Origin: Streptosporangium sp. NBC_01755
Lineage (GTDB): Bacteria; Actinomycetota; Actinomycetes; Streptosporangiales; Streptosporangiaceae
Direction of reading: 5' to 3'
Length of the DNA stretch: 64,000 nt
Assembly: GCF_035917995.1 (NCBI RefSeq)
Contig: NZ_CP109131.1
Span: forward strand, 5,518,001-5,582,000
Position 1 is the stretch's first letter; each line of letters starts with the position of its first letter. This document shows, one piece after another, positions 37,947-46,227 of this stretch. The notes beneath the pieces were generated by a model. The model worked only from the letters and a program-made list of their open reading frames with translations, was not told the origin of the DNA and did not search any database. The translations under genes and the position numbers were made by a program.

Positions 37947-38888
37947 GTGACCTACAGTATCGCCCTCCCCGCGCTGGCCAGAAAGGCCAAGCCGACCGCC
38001 GCCGAGCGACTCGCCACCGCCGCCCAGGCCGCAGCCGACGTCCGCGCCCACGACACCAACCCCGACGTCGTCGCCTACCGCATCGAACGCCTCCGCACCC
38101 GCGTGGACATCCTCATCTGGACCGGCCTCATCCTCGGCCTGCTCTTCACCATGGCGACCGTCCAGGGCTTCGCCGCCGCCGGGAAGACCACCTTCAGCAT
38201 CGAGTGGTGGATCGCCTGGATGCTCGACCCCATGGTGTCCCTCGTCCTCGTCGGCGTCCTCCTGGGCGAGCAGGTCATCGCCCGACACTCGATCGTCGCC
38301 GGCGCCTGGGTGCGCCGCACCAAGTGGACCGCGCTCGCCCTCACCTACGCGATGAACACCTGGCAGGCCTGGGCCGAACTCGACCCGGCGGCGATCCTCC
38401 TGCACTCCGTGCCGCCCGCGATGGTGTTCTGCGCCGCCGAGGCCGTCACCACACTGAGGTTGCAGATCACCGAGGCCGTACAGCGCGCGTACGACGCGGC
38501 CGCCCGTACGGAGCAGCCCGTACAGCAGGACACCCCGCTCCGTACGGTGAGGGTCGCCCGTACCTTCGTTTACGCCGCTGGACCTGCCCGTACGGCCCCC
38601 GTACGGCGCGCGCTGGTCTTCCGTACGGGATCGCCCGCACCGGTGACACGGACCGTACGGCGCGCCTTCACCTTCCACGCCGGAGCCCCTACGGTGGAGC
38701 AGCCGGCCACCCCGCAGCCCGCGGACCGTGTCGAGTTCGCGAAGCTCCTCACCGGGGAGATCCTGGCCGCGGCCGAGTCCGGCGACCGGTGGGGGCCGGA
38801 CTACGCCGCCCTGATGGCCCGTAGTCTCCGCTCGAAGTCGTGGTGTGAGAAGAGGGTGAAGGAAGCCCGTACGGCCGTGTTCGCGTAG
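37947..38888 (+). CDS. DUF2637 membrane protein
   Basis: 313 aa from a GTG with GGAG 8 nt upstream. The DUF2637 part (residues ~40-160) has three to four membrane helices (ILIWTGLILGLLFTMATVQGF, WWIAWMLDPMVSLVLVGVLLGEQV, TKWTALALTYAMNTWQAW), as in mobile-element proteins of Streptomyces (SpdA-like neighbourhoods). A cytosolic tail of ~130 residues contains three imperfect repeats (VRVARTFVYAAG, VRRALVFRTG, VRRAFTFHAG). Its last 80 residues resemble small DNA-binding helices (FAKLLTGEILAAAESGDRWGPDYAALMARSL). A strong terminator follows. Confidence 0.78.
   Translation: MTYSIALPALARKAKPTAAERLATAAQAAADVRAHDTNPDVVAYRIERLRTRVDILIWTGLILGLLFTMATVQGFAAAGKTTFSIEWWIAWMLDPMVSLVLVGVLLGEQVIARHSIVAGAWVRRTKWTALALTYAMNTWQAWAELDPAAILLHSVPPAMVFCAAEAVTTLRLQITEAVQRAYDAAARTEQPVQQDTPLRTVRVARTFVYAAGPARTAPVRRALVFRTGSPAPVTRTVRRAFTFHAGAPTVEQPATPQPADRVEFAKLLTGEILAAAESGDRWGPDYAALMARSLRSKSWCEKRVKEARTAVFA
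38504..38874. repeat. Cluster of seven CCGTACGG palindromes
   Basis: Perfect copies begin at 38504, 38540, 38588, 38599, 38621, 38653 and 38867, with near copies between. They lie in two different reading phases of the DUF2637 gene, so codon bias alone does not explain them. Confidence 0.85.
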
Positions 38889-38899
38889 CCGTACGAAAA

Positions 38900-38940
38900 G
38901 GAGCCCCCGCTCACCCTGTCATCGGGTGGGCGGGGGCTCC
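38900..38940. terminator. Strong GC hairpin after the DUF2637 gene
   Basis: A 17-bp stem (one G-T pair) with a 7-base loop: GGAGCCCCCGCTCACCC and its complement, 11 nt after the stop codon. The upstream side has AAAAG, the downstream side no T-run. It can serve both strands. Confidence 0.8.
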
Positions 38941-39001
38941 CTGTACGCCGTCCTGGCCCCCGGCGAAGGCACCGCCGAGGCTGCGCCGCCAGAACGGACG
39001 A

Positions 39002-39202
39002 TCAGAACCGGTCGCGGGGGATTTCCCCACGCAGATCCCGGTAGTAGTAGGCGAGCCTCTCCAGCCAACTGGCCCACCGCGCCATCTCCTCGACGCTGCC
39101 GCACTCCTGCAACGCCTCAGCGCGCAGCCGGTCCAGCTCCTCGGGGTCCGCGCCGCGCGCCACCGCTTCGGCGTGCATGCGGCCGAGCTCCTCGGGGGTC
39201 AC
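39002..39202 (-). CDS. Small phage-type hypothetical protein
   Basis: 66 aa, mostly helical and acidic (TPEELGRMHAEAVARGADPEELDRLRAEALQ). Starts at a GTG at 39202 that overlaps the stop of the preceding gene by 4 nt (GTGA). Function not known. Confidence 0.55.
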   Translation of the reverse strand: MTPEELGRMHAEAVARGADPEELDRLRAEALQECGSVEEMARWASWLERLAYYYRDLRGEIPRDRF

Positions 39203-39432
39203 AGTGCGGCCTCCAGCATGGCCGGCGGGCGCTGCTCGTAGTCGTCGACCTGGCGGCATAGATCACCGGGCTGGGTGGCGTGCAGAGTGCGCGCGCACAT
39301 GCCGCCCGGATGCGGGCCCGCCGCGTACCACCACCCGTTCAGGTGCCACACCGTCCAGCGGGGGAAGGCGTGGCCGATGACTGCGGCGAGCGCGGATGAC
39401 TCCTCGGCGCTCCTGGTTCTAGGCTGTTCCAC
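39199..39432 (-). CDS. Small phage-type hypothetical protein
   Basis: 77 aa from a GTG; GAGG lies 9 nt upstream. The core RWTVWHLNGWWYAAGPHPGGMCART is rich in Trp and Gly, like many small phage proteins that bind nucleic acid or nucleotides, but no family is recognised. Translationally coupled to the following 66-aa gene. Confidence 0.55.
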   Translation of the reverse strand: MEQPRTRSAEESSALAAVIGHAFPRWTVWHLNGWWYAAGPHPGGMCARTLHATQPGDLCRQVDDYEQRPPAMLEAAL

Positions 39433-39538
39433 GGGTTAGGACCTCGATTCCTGACCAAGGCCCCGGTACGGCGTTACAGCGCCTGCCGGGGCCGTCACTT
39501 TAAGCAACCCTCATGCACCACACTACGCCCAAACGTTG

Positions 39539-39550
39539 GCAGACGTCTGC
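39539..39550. promoter_or_regulatory. 12-bp palindrome, candidate operator
   Basis: GCAGACGTCTGC, perfect, in the divergent gap (39433-39611) between the 77-aa gene and the second small GntR gene. The related half TGCAGATGC follows at about 39558. It may be the site of that regulator. Confidence 0.5.
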
Positions 39551-39611
39551 ACTCATTTGCAGATGCGGGCGATCGAGGGACCACGATCGCGGACATCTAC
39601 CGTCCGTGCCC

Positions 39612-39854
39612 ATGACGATCGACCACGACGGCGCCACCCCGGTGTACCGGCAACTCGCCGATCTCCTGCGCGCTCAAATCGCCTCGGGGGAGCTGCCGCC
39701 AGGCCGGGCCATCCCGGCCGAATCTCGTCTCATGCAGATTCACGACCTCGGCCGCGACTCGGTGCGCAAAGCAGTCGCGATCCTCCGCGAGGAGGGCCTG
39801 GTGGTCGCGGTGCAGGGACGCGGAACCTTCGTCCTCCGCCAGCCGGAGGAATGA
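39612..39854 (+). CDS. Second small GntR-family regulator
   Basis: 80 aa winged helix without effector domain: TPVYRQLADLLRAQIASGELPPGRAIPAESRLMQ ... RDSVRKAVAILREEGLVVAVQGRGTFV. This is the textbook GntR N-terminal domain and complete. GTG 39606 is an alternative start. Likely controls the divergent small genes or its own promoter. Confidence 0.85.
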   Translation: MTIDHDGATPVYRQLADLLRAQIASGELPPGRAIPAESRLMQIHDLGRDSVRKAVAILREEGLVVAVQGRGTFVLRQPEE

Positions 39855-39860
39855 CGAAAA

Positions 39861-39899
39861 GCGCCCCCGCCCACCCCGGTGAAGGGTGAGCGGGGGCGC
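39861..39899. terminator. GC hairpin after the GntR gene
   Basis: 16-nt arms with one mismatch, GCGCCCCCGCCCACCC and GGGTGAGCGGGGGCGC. It closely resembles the hairpin at 38900-38940, including the preceding gacgaaaag. It separates the regulator from the convergent holin-like gene. Confidence 0.8.
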
Positions 39900-39921
39900 G
39901 CTGTGAACAGGATTTACAGGC

Positions 39922-40203
39922 TTACAGGCCGCGTAGGTCCCGGCCAGCGTGGACACCCGGATGGGTGCCCTCCTTGTAGGTCGGGGCGCCCTTCCAGCCG
40001 AGCAGCACACCGGCCGCCGGCCACTTCGCCTCAACCAGCCGGACCAGCGTGTAGAACGCGCTGATGAGCAGGGAGCCGACAGCCAGGGTTCCAGCCTCGA
40101 CCGGGAGGTCGATACCGAAGGAGCCGAGCCAGACGGCCACGGTGGGCACCCAGGCGGCCACGTTGGTACGCAGCCAGGACACGAACCAGTCGGACAGGGA
40201 CAT
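39922..40203 (-). CDS. Putative holin
   Basis: 93 aa with two membrane segments (residues ~14-30 and 37-55, VAAWVPTVAVWLGSFGI and AGTLAVGSLLISAFYTLV) and a polar, basic tail. Size and location directly after the amidase gene fit a phage holin that releases the endolysin. No sequence family is certain. It ends the lysis cassette. Confidence 0.65.
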   Translation of the reverse strand: MSLSDWFVSWLRTNVAAWVPTVAVWLGSFGIDLPVEAGTLAVGSLLISAFYTLVRLVEAKWPAAGVLLGWKGAPTYKEGTHPGVHAGRDLRGL

Positions 40204-40305
40204 GGGTCCTCCAGGGACTCAGGGGGTGGGGGTGGTGCTCGGGGTCGAGGTGGGCGCGGGCGCGGTGGTGCAGTCGTACGTCAGCACGTCCACTTCGTTG
40301 AGGGG

Positions 40306-41055
40306 TTACTGGACGCCAGCGCGCCAGGCCGCGGGGCCGACGATGCCGTCATCGACCAGGCCCACGGAGCGCTGGAAAGCGCGGGTGGCCGTGCGGGTCT
40401 TCGGGCCGAACGAGTTGTCGACGACCGTCTTGCCGTCGTGTTTGCGGAGCGCGGTCTGCCAGGTCCGAACATCCTGGCCACGCATGAGCGGCTGCTCGGC
40501 GATGTAGCGGAGCAGCCGGCCCGGCCACGGCGTAGGCCCGCCCCCGTCGACGGCGTCGTTGACGATGGCCTTCGCCCGGCGGACGATCTCCGGCTTCTGA
40601 GCGATGATCCGCGCGCCGGGACACATGCTGTGCCCGCCCCACGCCTTGCCGCCCATCGAGTGGTGACCCAGACCCCGCCCGCCCGGATCCGAGGTGACCT
40701 GGAGCGGCACGCCGTGCTCGGTGTGAGCCCACGCGAGCACCTGGGCGCACCGGTCGAGCTGGGCGTCGGTGAGCTCGTCGCCGCCCTTGCCTTCGTTTTC
40801 GATCGAGATCCAGGACCTGTTCCCCGTGCCTTGGGTCCACGCCTTGTCACGGGTGTCGACCCACTGGACGAGCTGGCCGCCTCGGCTAGTGCCGAAGTGC
40901 GAGGAGGCCTGAGCGCGCGGATTCCTGAACCAGCTGTCGGTCCCGCCGAGGGTGCCGGCCATGATGTGCAGAACCACCCCGCGGACCTCAACCTGACCGC
41001 CCGGCGTGAAGTTGACGGTGATGGGCTTCCAAGCGGTGCCCGGCATCCTGGCCAT
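40306..41055 (-). CDS. Endolysin: N-acetylmuramoyl-L-alanine amidase with PG-binding domain
   Basis: 249 aa. An amidase_2/PGRP-like domain (VRGVVLHIMAGTLGGTDSWFRNP ... SSHFG, SIENEGK, HHSMGGKAWGGHSMCPG) with the Zn ligands His near residue 31 and His/Cys near the end of the domain, then a C-terminal peptidoglycan-binding repeat (DVRTWQTALRKHDGKTVVDNSFGPKTRTATRAFQ). GAGGAG precedes the ATG at 41055; the longer frame upstream overlaps the neighbouring gene. Cuts the amide bond between MurNAc and L-Ala during host lysis. Confidence 0.9.
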   Translation of the reverse strand: MARMPGTAWKPITVNFTPGGQVEVRGVVLHIMAGTLGGTDSWFRNPRAQASSHFGTSRGGQLVQWVDTRDKAWTQGTGNRSWISIENEGKGGDELTDAQLDRCAQVLAWAHTEHGVPLQVTSDPGGRGLGHHSMGGKAWGGHSMCPGARIIAQKPEIVRRAKAIVNDAVDGGGPTPWPGRLLRYIAEQPLMRGQDVRTWQTALRKHDGKTVVDNSFGPKTRTATRAFQRSVGLVDDGIVGPAAWRAGVQ

Positions 41056-41057
41056 GG

Positions 41058-41330
41058 TCAGGCTCCTCTCGTGGCGACGAAGGACAAGATGGCCAGGATC
41101 AGGGAGGCGAACGCCACCAGGGCGGCCAGAGACGGCAGAGGCCACCGGCCCCGCTCCAGGTTCCGGATGCGGGTCTCGTGGTCGGCCAGGTCGGCGACGA
41201 GCTCGGCGTGGGCTCCTGCGGTCTGCTCGACCTTCCCGTCGAGCCGGTCCACTTTCCCGCCGACGGTCTTCAGCTCGTCATAGATTTCGCGGGCCCCTAT
41301 GGTGACCGGGCCAAGAGAGTCGATCGGCAA
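41058..41330 (-). CDS. Coiled-coil and membrane-anchor phage protein
   Basis: 90 aa: a helical coil (residues ~15-60, ELKTVGGKVDRLDGKVEQTAGAH) then a C-terminal membrane helix (SLAALVAFASLILAILSFVA). The layout resembles XhlA-type and DUF2746 lysis proteins. Starts with TTG preceded by GGAG at 8 nt. It is 2 nt upstream of the amidase start, so it opens the lysis operon. Confidence 0.65.
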   Translation of the reverse strand: MPIDSLGPVTIGAREIYDELKTVGGKVDRLDGKVEQTAGAHAELVADLADHETRIRNLERGRWPLPSLAALVAFASLILAILSFVATRGA

Positions 41331-41351
41331 GGTAGGGCTCCATATCTCATG

Positions 41352-41463
41352 GGCCCGTGACGGATGACAGATGTGACGCTTAGCTCCGTATGAGCGTCCC
41401 GCACGCGCGCGCCACGTTATATAGACAGTGCATTGGAAGAAAATGTGTCATCCGTCATGGGCC
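41352..41463. repeat. 18-bp inverted repeat around the lysis-cassette promoter region
   Basis: GGCCCGTGACGGATGACA (41352-41369) faces TGTCATCCGTCATGGGCC (41446-41463), 17 of 18 matching, 76 bp apart. A further TGACGGAT lies at about 41511. The 41331-41603 gap has no gene; the AT-rich gttatatagac (41416-41426) between the arms could hold the promoter. Confidence 0.75.
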
Positions 41464-41603
41464 GGTCGGAATCAGGGTGTTTTCCCAGCTCAGAGGCTAG
41501 ATTGGGTCGATGACGGATCTGTCACCGACGAGAAGGGGGGTGTCGTCCGCGCGCCTCCCTTGGGGGCGCATCACCCGCACGCGCGGACGACACGATCAAG
41601 GAG

Positions 41604-42005
41604 TCAGGTGGCGATGTGCTCAGCGGTACGCAGGGATGTCAGCAGCGCCTGATATGAGGTTTGCAGAGCATCGACCGCGTCGACGAGCGCCTGGACCTGG
41701 CCCTGCGTATACGTTCCGGGCGCGTTGAAGATGGCCACGGTCGTGTACGCCACCGCGCCGCCCTGCGGGTTCTTGAGACTGTAGGTGGCGCCGCCGGAAT
41801 CCTTCCAAAACGGCTGACCGCTACTGGCGAACAGGTGCCCGCCGCTGACCGGAGTAGCAGGGGCGGCCATGTTCGGCAGCTCCCAGCCCCTGGACGCCTT
41901 CGTCACCGGCTGACGGCGCGAGGTAGACCCCTGAGCCTGGACGACGTCACGCTGCAGATCCCGGATGTCCTGCAACGCGTTGGCAGGCCGAGAATCGCGA
42001 TCCAT
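41604..42005 (-). CDS. Phage tail-tip associated protein
   Basis: 133 aa. An N-terminal helix (NALQDIRDLQRDVVQAQGS) is followed by a beta-rich section (GGHLFASSGQPFWKDSGGATYSLKNPQGG) and a C-terminal helix. Its start overlaps the stop of the upstream tail gene by one base (TGATG). By position it is the last gene of the tail module, probably a fibre or receptor-binding accessory. Confidence 0.6.
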   Translation of the reverse strand: MDRDSRPANALQDIRDLQRDVVQAQGSTSRRQPVTKASRGWELPNMAAPATPVSGGHLFASSGQPFWKDSGGATYSLKNPQGGAVAYTTVAIFNAPGTYTQGQVQALVDAVDALQTSYQALLTSLRTAEHIAT

Positions 42006-43837
42006 CAAGTAACCTCCTGCTCCTCGACAATCAACTGCATCTCGTCCTTGCCGTTCTCCCGGCCTACCGGGACGACCCGGCAACCGATGATGCGGTGCCG
42101 GGCGTTCAACCCGGCGCCCAGGCCGACGCGCTTGTGCCACTCGTCGGACAGAACAAACCGGGCAGGGTTACCCAGGTCGTTCGGGGTAAAGGTCGGAACC
42201 TTGCCGATCGCGACCGTGACAGAGAACACGCGGACCGCGCCGGACTTACGAGCAGCCCACCCCGCGGCGTAATCCTCCAACGTCTGCTGCACGGTCACAC
42301 CAGCCCGATCTACCAGGCGGTCAATGCGCGGCCACCCCGCAGCTGTGTGCGGGGCGGACTCGTAGATGCCGGACAGCAGCGGGGTGGCCTCAGTGGAGGC
42401 ATCGTCGTCGATGGTGTCGCCGCGCGCCTGCCAGTGCGTGCCGCCCTTGAGCGCATCCACCTCAATGGCCCAGTCGAGCACGTCACCGCCGTATGAGCCG
42501 GACCCGAACACGTGCTCGGCGTCCGCGTCGCCGAGGGTCGGCGCCCCCCACCGCCAGTGCCGCTCCAGCCCGCCCGAACCGGCACGGCTGTCGATCGTCC
42601 ATTCGAACCCGTCCAGCACCTCACCCAGCTCGGCGAGGCGTTGACCATAGGTGCCGTTGTCGTCGGCCTTGTAGTGGCGATCGCGAGGTTCGCCGGACGT
42701 GCCGGATTGCAAGATCAGGTCAATGTCCGCGCCCGGCACCGCAGCCATGGACTCCAGCAGGGCACGGGCGATCTCGATCTGATCGACGCCTGTGAACTCG
42801 AGGTTTTCCCTCAACAGGACATGTTGGAGATAGCCCTCCAACGTGGTTCCCCGTAACTCCAAGACCGGGACTTGTCTCCGGCTCTTACGGATGGCGTAGC
42901 CGGTGATCCACGCCTCACCCCAGTAGTCGCCCGCGCGCAGCATCTCGCAGCAGATGACGCCAGGGCCGCGGGTCAGCGCAGCCGGGTCACGGGGGATGAT
43001 CGCATCGATCTGATCACCAATTTTGGTGCTGGTGATCGGCACGCGAGCGGTGAACGTGCCCGGCGAGGAATCCCGCCGCTCAAAGCTGACGCCGGACAGG
43101 TCGAGGTGCCCCAAATAGGCGCGGTCACCCACCATGCGCCGGAACGGGTACTGATACAGCGCGGACCCGGCGCCGGGCGTGAACGGCGGGATCGGCGGCA
43201 GTTCCGGCTCAAGGTCCGCTGACGCGATCGACACGGTGATACCAGCGCCGGCCACGGAGATGGTGTTCGGAGTACGCAGAAAGGTTTTGACGCCGGAGGG
43301 GGCCGAGCTGGCGATCTGCCGGGTAGCGCTGGCCGAACCCAGGACACCGTCGACCTGGGCGATGCCGCGCATCGTGTACCCGGACGGGGCGGTCCACGTG
43401 GTGGCGCCGAGGATCGTGGAGACCGCGGCATAGCGGATCTCCAGGTGGGAGGCCGCCGCAGGAGTGACGGTCGGGGTGGGCGTGCTCGTCCCGAATGATG
43501 TCAGGGTCGCGCCGCGCGCCGCGATCGACGCAGAGGCGTCCCGGATGGCGATGATGTGCACCGCGCCGCCGACGTTGCCGGGCTGGCCGAAGGCGTACGT
43601 GCTGGGTTCGCCGCCGGAGGCGACCTTGCGCCACACCCGGGTAGGCAGCACGTTGTCGGTGTTCAGGCTGGCGGCACTCACCCACCCGGACGGGGCGGTC
43701 ATCCCGACCAGCGTTTCATCGTCGCAGGAGTGGAACGCCCACAGCTGGTCGCCGGCGGCGACGCCACTCGGCCGGGCCACCGAAATGCTGGAGCCGGTAC
43801 CGGTGCCGACCGTGTAGGAGCGAACAGACGCGGGCAT
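42005..43837 (-). CDS. Tail tip protein with adhesin-like N-terminal domain
   Basis: 610 aa. Residues ~1-205 form a beta-rich domain (SGVAAGDQLWAFHSC ... PSGW ... VWRKVASGGEPSTYAF) shared with two other genes of this prophage. The rest is like siphophage Gp37/minor tail proteins (RAYLGHLDLSGVSFERRDSSPGTFTARVPI). AAGGAGGTGG just upstream supports the ATG at 43837; a GTG is one codon earlier. Probably part of the baseplate. Confidence 0.78.
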   Translation of the reverse strand: MPASVRSYTVGTGTGSSISVARPSGVAAGDQLWAFHSCDDETLVGMTAPSGWVSAASLNTDNVLPTRVWRKVASGGEPSTYAFGQPGNVGGAVHIIAIRDASASIAARGATLTSFGTSTPTPTVTPAAASHLEIRYAAVSTILGATTWTAPSGYTMRGIAQVDGVLGSASATRQIASSAPSGVKTFLRTPNTISVAGAGITVSIASADLEPELPPIPPFTPGAGSALYQYPFRRMVGDRAYLGHLDLSGVSFERRDSSPGTFTARVPITSTKIGDQIDAIIPRDPAALTRGPGVICCEMLRAGDYWGEAWITGYAIRKSRRQVPVLELRGTTLEGYLQHVLLRENLEFTGVDQIEIARALLESMAAVPGADIDLILQSGTSGEPRDRHYKADDNGTYGQRLAELGEVLDGFEWTIDSRAGSGGLERHWRWGAPTLGDADAEHVFGSGSYGGDVLDWAIEVDALKGGTHWQARGDTIDDDASTEATPLLSGIYESAPHTAAGWPRIDRLVDRAGVTVQQTLEDYAAGWAARKSGAVRVFSVTVAIGKVPTFTPNDLGNPARFVLSDEWHKRVGLGAGLNARHRIIGCRVVPVGRENGKDEMQLIVEEQEVT

Positions 43838-43864
43838 CACCCACCTCCTTCGTCAGGTCGGGGG

Positions 43865-45715
43865 TTACGCCCAGGCGTCGCGGTACAGCACGTCGACGTC
43901 GACTCCGCCGGAGGTGGCGTCGTGGGAGACGATGTTGAGGCCGCGGCCGAGCACGAAGTCACTCGGGTGCACGGAGGAGCCGGTGAGTTTGCCCATCACG
44001 TCGACCCCGTCGATGGTCGCGGTGCCGAGGTCGCAGTCGATGAGCAGCTGCTTGCCGGTGGGGACGGTGAGGTTGAACTCCACGACCCGATCGAGGGTCT
44101 CGTTGAGCACGATCGGCCCGGGGGCGGGCCCGTTCACCCTCAGCAGCGGATGGGTAGCCGCGTTGCCCGCGTTGCTGACATCACGAGCCTCCCCGACGGG
44201 GATGGTCACCCCGGTCGCGTTGACCGCGTACCGGCGAGGATCCGAGCACACCCATTGCAAGGTGAGCTGGCCCAGGCCGAGCCGGAGCTTGGCATCCACC
44301 GGCAGCTGCACCCGGTCAATGCGTCCGAACGCGAGATAGGGGATGCCCAAGTCGTTGATGACCAGAGGCAACTCTGTCTCATCCTCCAAGACGGGCAGCG
44401 CCTGCTCCAGGGCGTCGATCGCGGCCTCAACCTCCTGCGGGGGAGCCTTGAGTAGCGCCGCCCAGGTGATGATGCGCTCTTGGAGCAGCGGCCGGCCCGC
44501 CCACGAGCCGTGCCGGGATGCTCGGGGCACGTTGCCGGAATCCAGGTTCGCGCGGTCACGCCACCCGACCAGGCTCCTCCACCGGTATGGGGTGCCGGAC
44601 CCGAACAGAGTGCCGTTGAATTCCAGCTGTCCAGGCCGGCTGATGTTGTCTCCGGGCCGGATCGGCACGCTGACCAGCGCGCCTGGTATCTCGACCTGCA
44701 GGGCGACCGCTGGCAGGTCGATCTCGGCGTTGAACTGGGCATCCACCGACATCGGGTAGATGTCGACGGACAACTCCACGGCGGCTGGTTGGAGGCTGTG
44801 CCCGGCCGACACCGTCGGATCCGGCACCGTCGTGGTGACGGTGACGGTGCCGGGGGTGACGATCTCGGCCTGGTCGGTGGTGACGTTCGGTGTGGGCACA
44901 CTCGCCGCGACGGTCACCGTGTTCGGGGCGGTGCTGGATCCGGCCGACACGCCGGGGGTGGGCACGCTGGTGGTGGCGGCGACTGTGGAGAGGGAGACGC
45001 CGGCCCCGGCCGACACCGACGGGTCGGGTGTCGTGGTGATCACGGCGACCGTGGTCAATGTGGCCTCGGCGTCCACCGCTCCGGTGGCGACGGCGACGGT
45101 GAAGCCGTGCCGGAACCCAACTTCTGGGCTGCTGGTGAAGTTCAGGGAGCTGGTCGTGGCGCTGGACGTCAGGACCTTGGTGGCCAGGGTGGCGGCGGTG
45201 TTGCCGCCCGACTGGATATCGGCCTGCTCGGTGTACGTCGCGGGCGGGGACCAGGCGACGGTATCGAAGTCCGGGTTACCGGCTGCCCACCGTAGTTCCA
45301 GGTCGTTGGCGCCGGTGGGGGTGATGCCCGGGGTCGACGTGGTGGTGGCGAAGGCATCGTTGCCGCTTTGCGCGACCACGGGTGTGGTGGCAGCTGCGCC
45401 GGAGATCGCGGCGATCACCACACAACCTTGGCCCGCCGAGTTCTGGGTGAACCCGTAGTCCGCGGGCTCGCTGCCCCCGGCGATCTTCCACCACACCTTG
45501 GTCTTCATGTCGTGAGCGGTCCCGGAGTTCCGGGTGGCCAACGACGTCCAGGTGGCCCCACCCGAGGGGGTGCCCATGTTCGCGAGCGTGCCCTCGTCGA
45601 CGGAATGGAACGCGATCAGCAGGTCGCCCGCGACCGCACCGGACGGCTTGGTGATGTTGCCCGAACCGGTGGCGTTGAGCGTCCCCGTGGAGACCGAGCG
45701 CAGAGCAACCGCCAT
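43865..45715 (-). CDS. Distal tail protein with adhesin-like domain and repeats
   Basis: 616 aa in three parts: the shared adhesin-like domain (residues ~1-215), four Val/Thr/Pro-rich repeats ending in PDPSVSAG-like motifs (~220-325), and a C-terminal distal tail (Dit-like) domain (RPGQLEFNGTLFGSGTPYRWRSLVGW ... VEFNLTVPTGKQLLIDCDLGTA). A Dit subunit would connect tail tube and tip; the extra domains would decorate it. Ribosome binding site GGGAGGGG. Confidence 0.78.
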   Translation of the reverse strand: MAVALRSVSTGTLNATGSGNITKPSGAVAGDLLIAFHSVDEGTLANMGTPSGGATWTSLATRNSGTAHDMKTKVWWKIAGGSEPADYGFTQNSAGQGCVVIAAISGAAATTPVVAQSGNDAFATTTSTPGITPTGANDLELRWAAGNPDFDTVAWSPPATYTEQADIQSGGNTAATLATKVLTSSATTSSLNFTSSPEVGFRHGFTVAVATGAVDAEATLTTVAVITTTPDPSVSAGAGVSLSTVAATTSVPTPGVSAGSSTAPNTVTVAASVPTPNVTTDQAEIVTPGTVTVTTTVPDPTVSAGHSLQPAAVELSVDIYPMSVDAQFNAEIDLPAVALQVEIPGALVSVPIRPGDNISRPGQLEFNGTLFGSGTPYRWRSLVGWRDRANLDSGNVPRASRHGSWAGRPLLQERIITWAALLKAPPQEVEAAIDALEQALPVLEDETELPLVINDLGIPYLAFGRIDRVQLPVDAKLRLGLGQLTLQWVCSDPRRYAVNATGVTIPVGEARDVSNAGNAATHPLLRVNGPAPGPIVLNETLDRVVEFNLTVPTGKQLLIDCDLGTATIDGVDVMGKLTGSSVHPSDFVLGRGLNIVSHDATSGGVDVDVLYRDAWA

Positions 45716-45794
45716 GCCCGCCCCCTCCCATGCTGATCAGGTGGCGGACATGACAAAGCCGCCACAAGGGCGGCGGGGTGCGACGTGGTTTGGT

Positions 45795-46226
45795 CTACGG
45801 GGTGAAGTCGATCGTGAACAGCCCGTTGACGTGAGGGGTCACCAGCAGTGTCCCGTCGGAGGTGTTGTAGTCGGTGCCCAGGTCGATCCCCATGATCAGC
45901 GGGTCGCCGCTCAGGGCGTCCGCGTACATGTCGATGTGCCGTACCCCGGTCAGCGTCGACGCTGGCCAGGAGACCGCATCAGAGTTGTACTTCAGCACCC
46001 CCGCGCCCGGCAGCGACAGAGCGGTGCCGGTGACCTCCTTACCGGCCGCCGTATACCCGGTGCCGCTGATCTCGTTCGTCGCGCTATAGGCGCCGTCGCC
46101 GTTGTAGTTCGGCGACTTCGTGCTGTTGAACAGCGCGAACTTGTGCGTCTCCAAATCCAGGTCCAACGCCAGCTGGCTGGTGTCGAGCACGTCCTGGTAG
46201 GTGACGACATACAGTCCGGATGCCAT
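45795..46226 (-). CDS. Phage structural protein, unknown
   Basis: 143 aa beta-rich protein (HKFALFNSTKSPNYNGDGAYSATNEISGTGYTAAGKEVTG ... PLIMGIDLGTDYNTSDGTLLVTP). The N-terminal part is seen in many mycobacterial and actinophage tail operons. No motif reveals a role; likely a minor virion protein. Confidence 0.65.
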   Translation of the reverse strand: MASGLYVVTYQDVLDTSQLALDLDLETHKFALFNSTKSPNYNGDGAYSATNEISGTGYTAAGKEVTGTALSLPGAGVLKYNSDAVSWPASTLTGVRHIDMYADALSGDPLIMGIDLGTDYNTSDGTLLVTPHVNGLFTIDFTP

Positions 46227-46227
46227 G

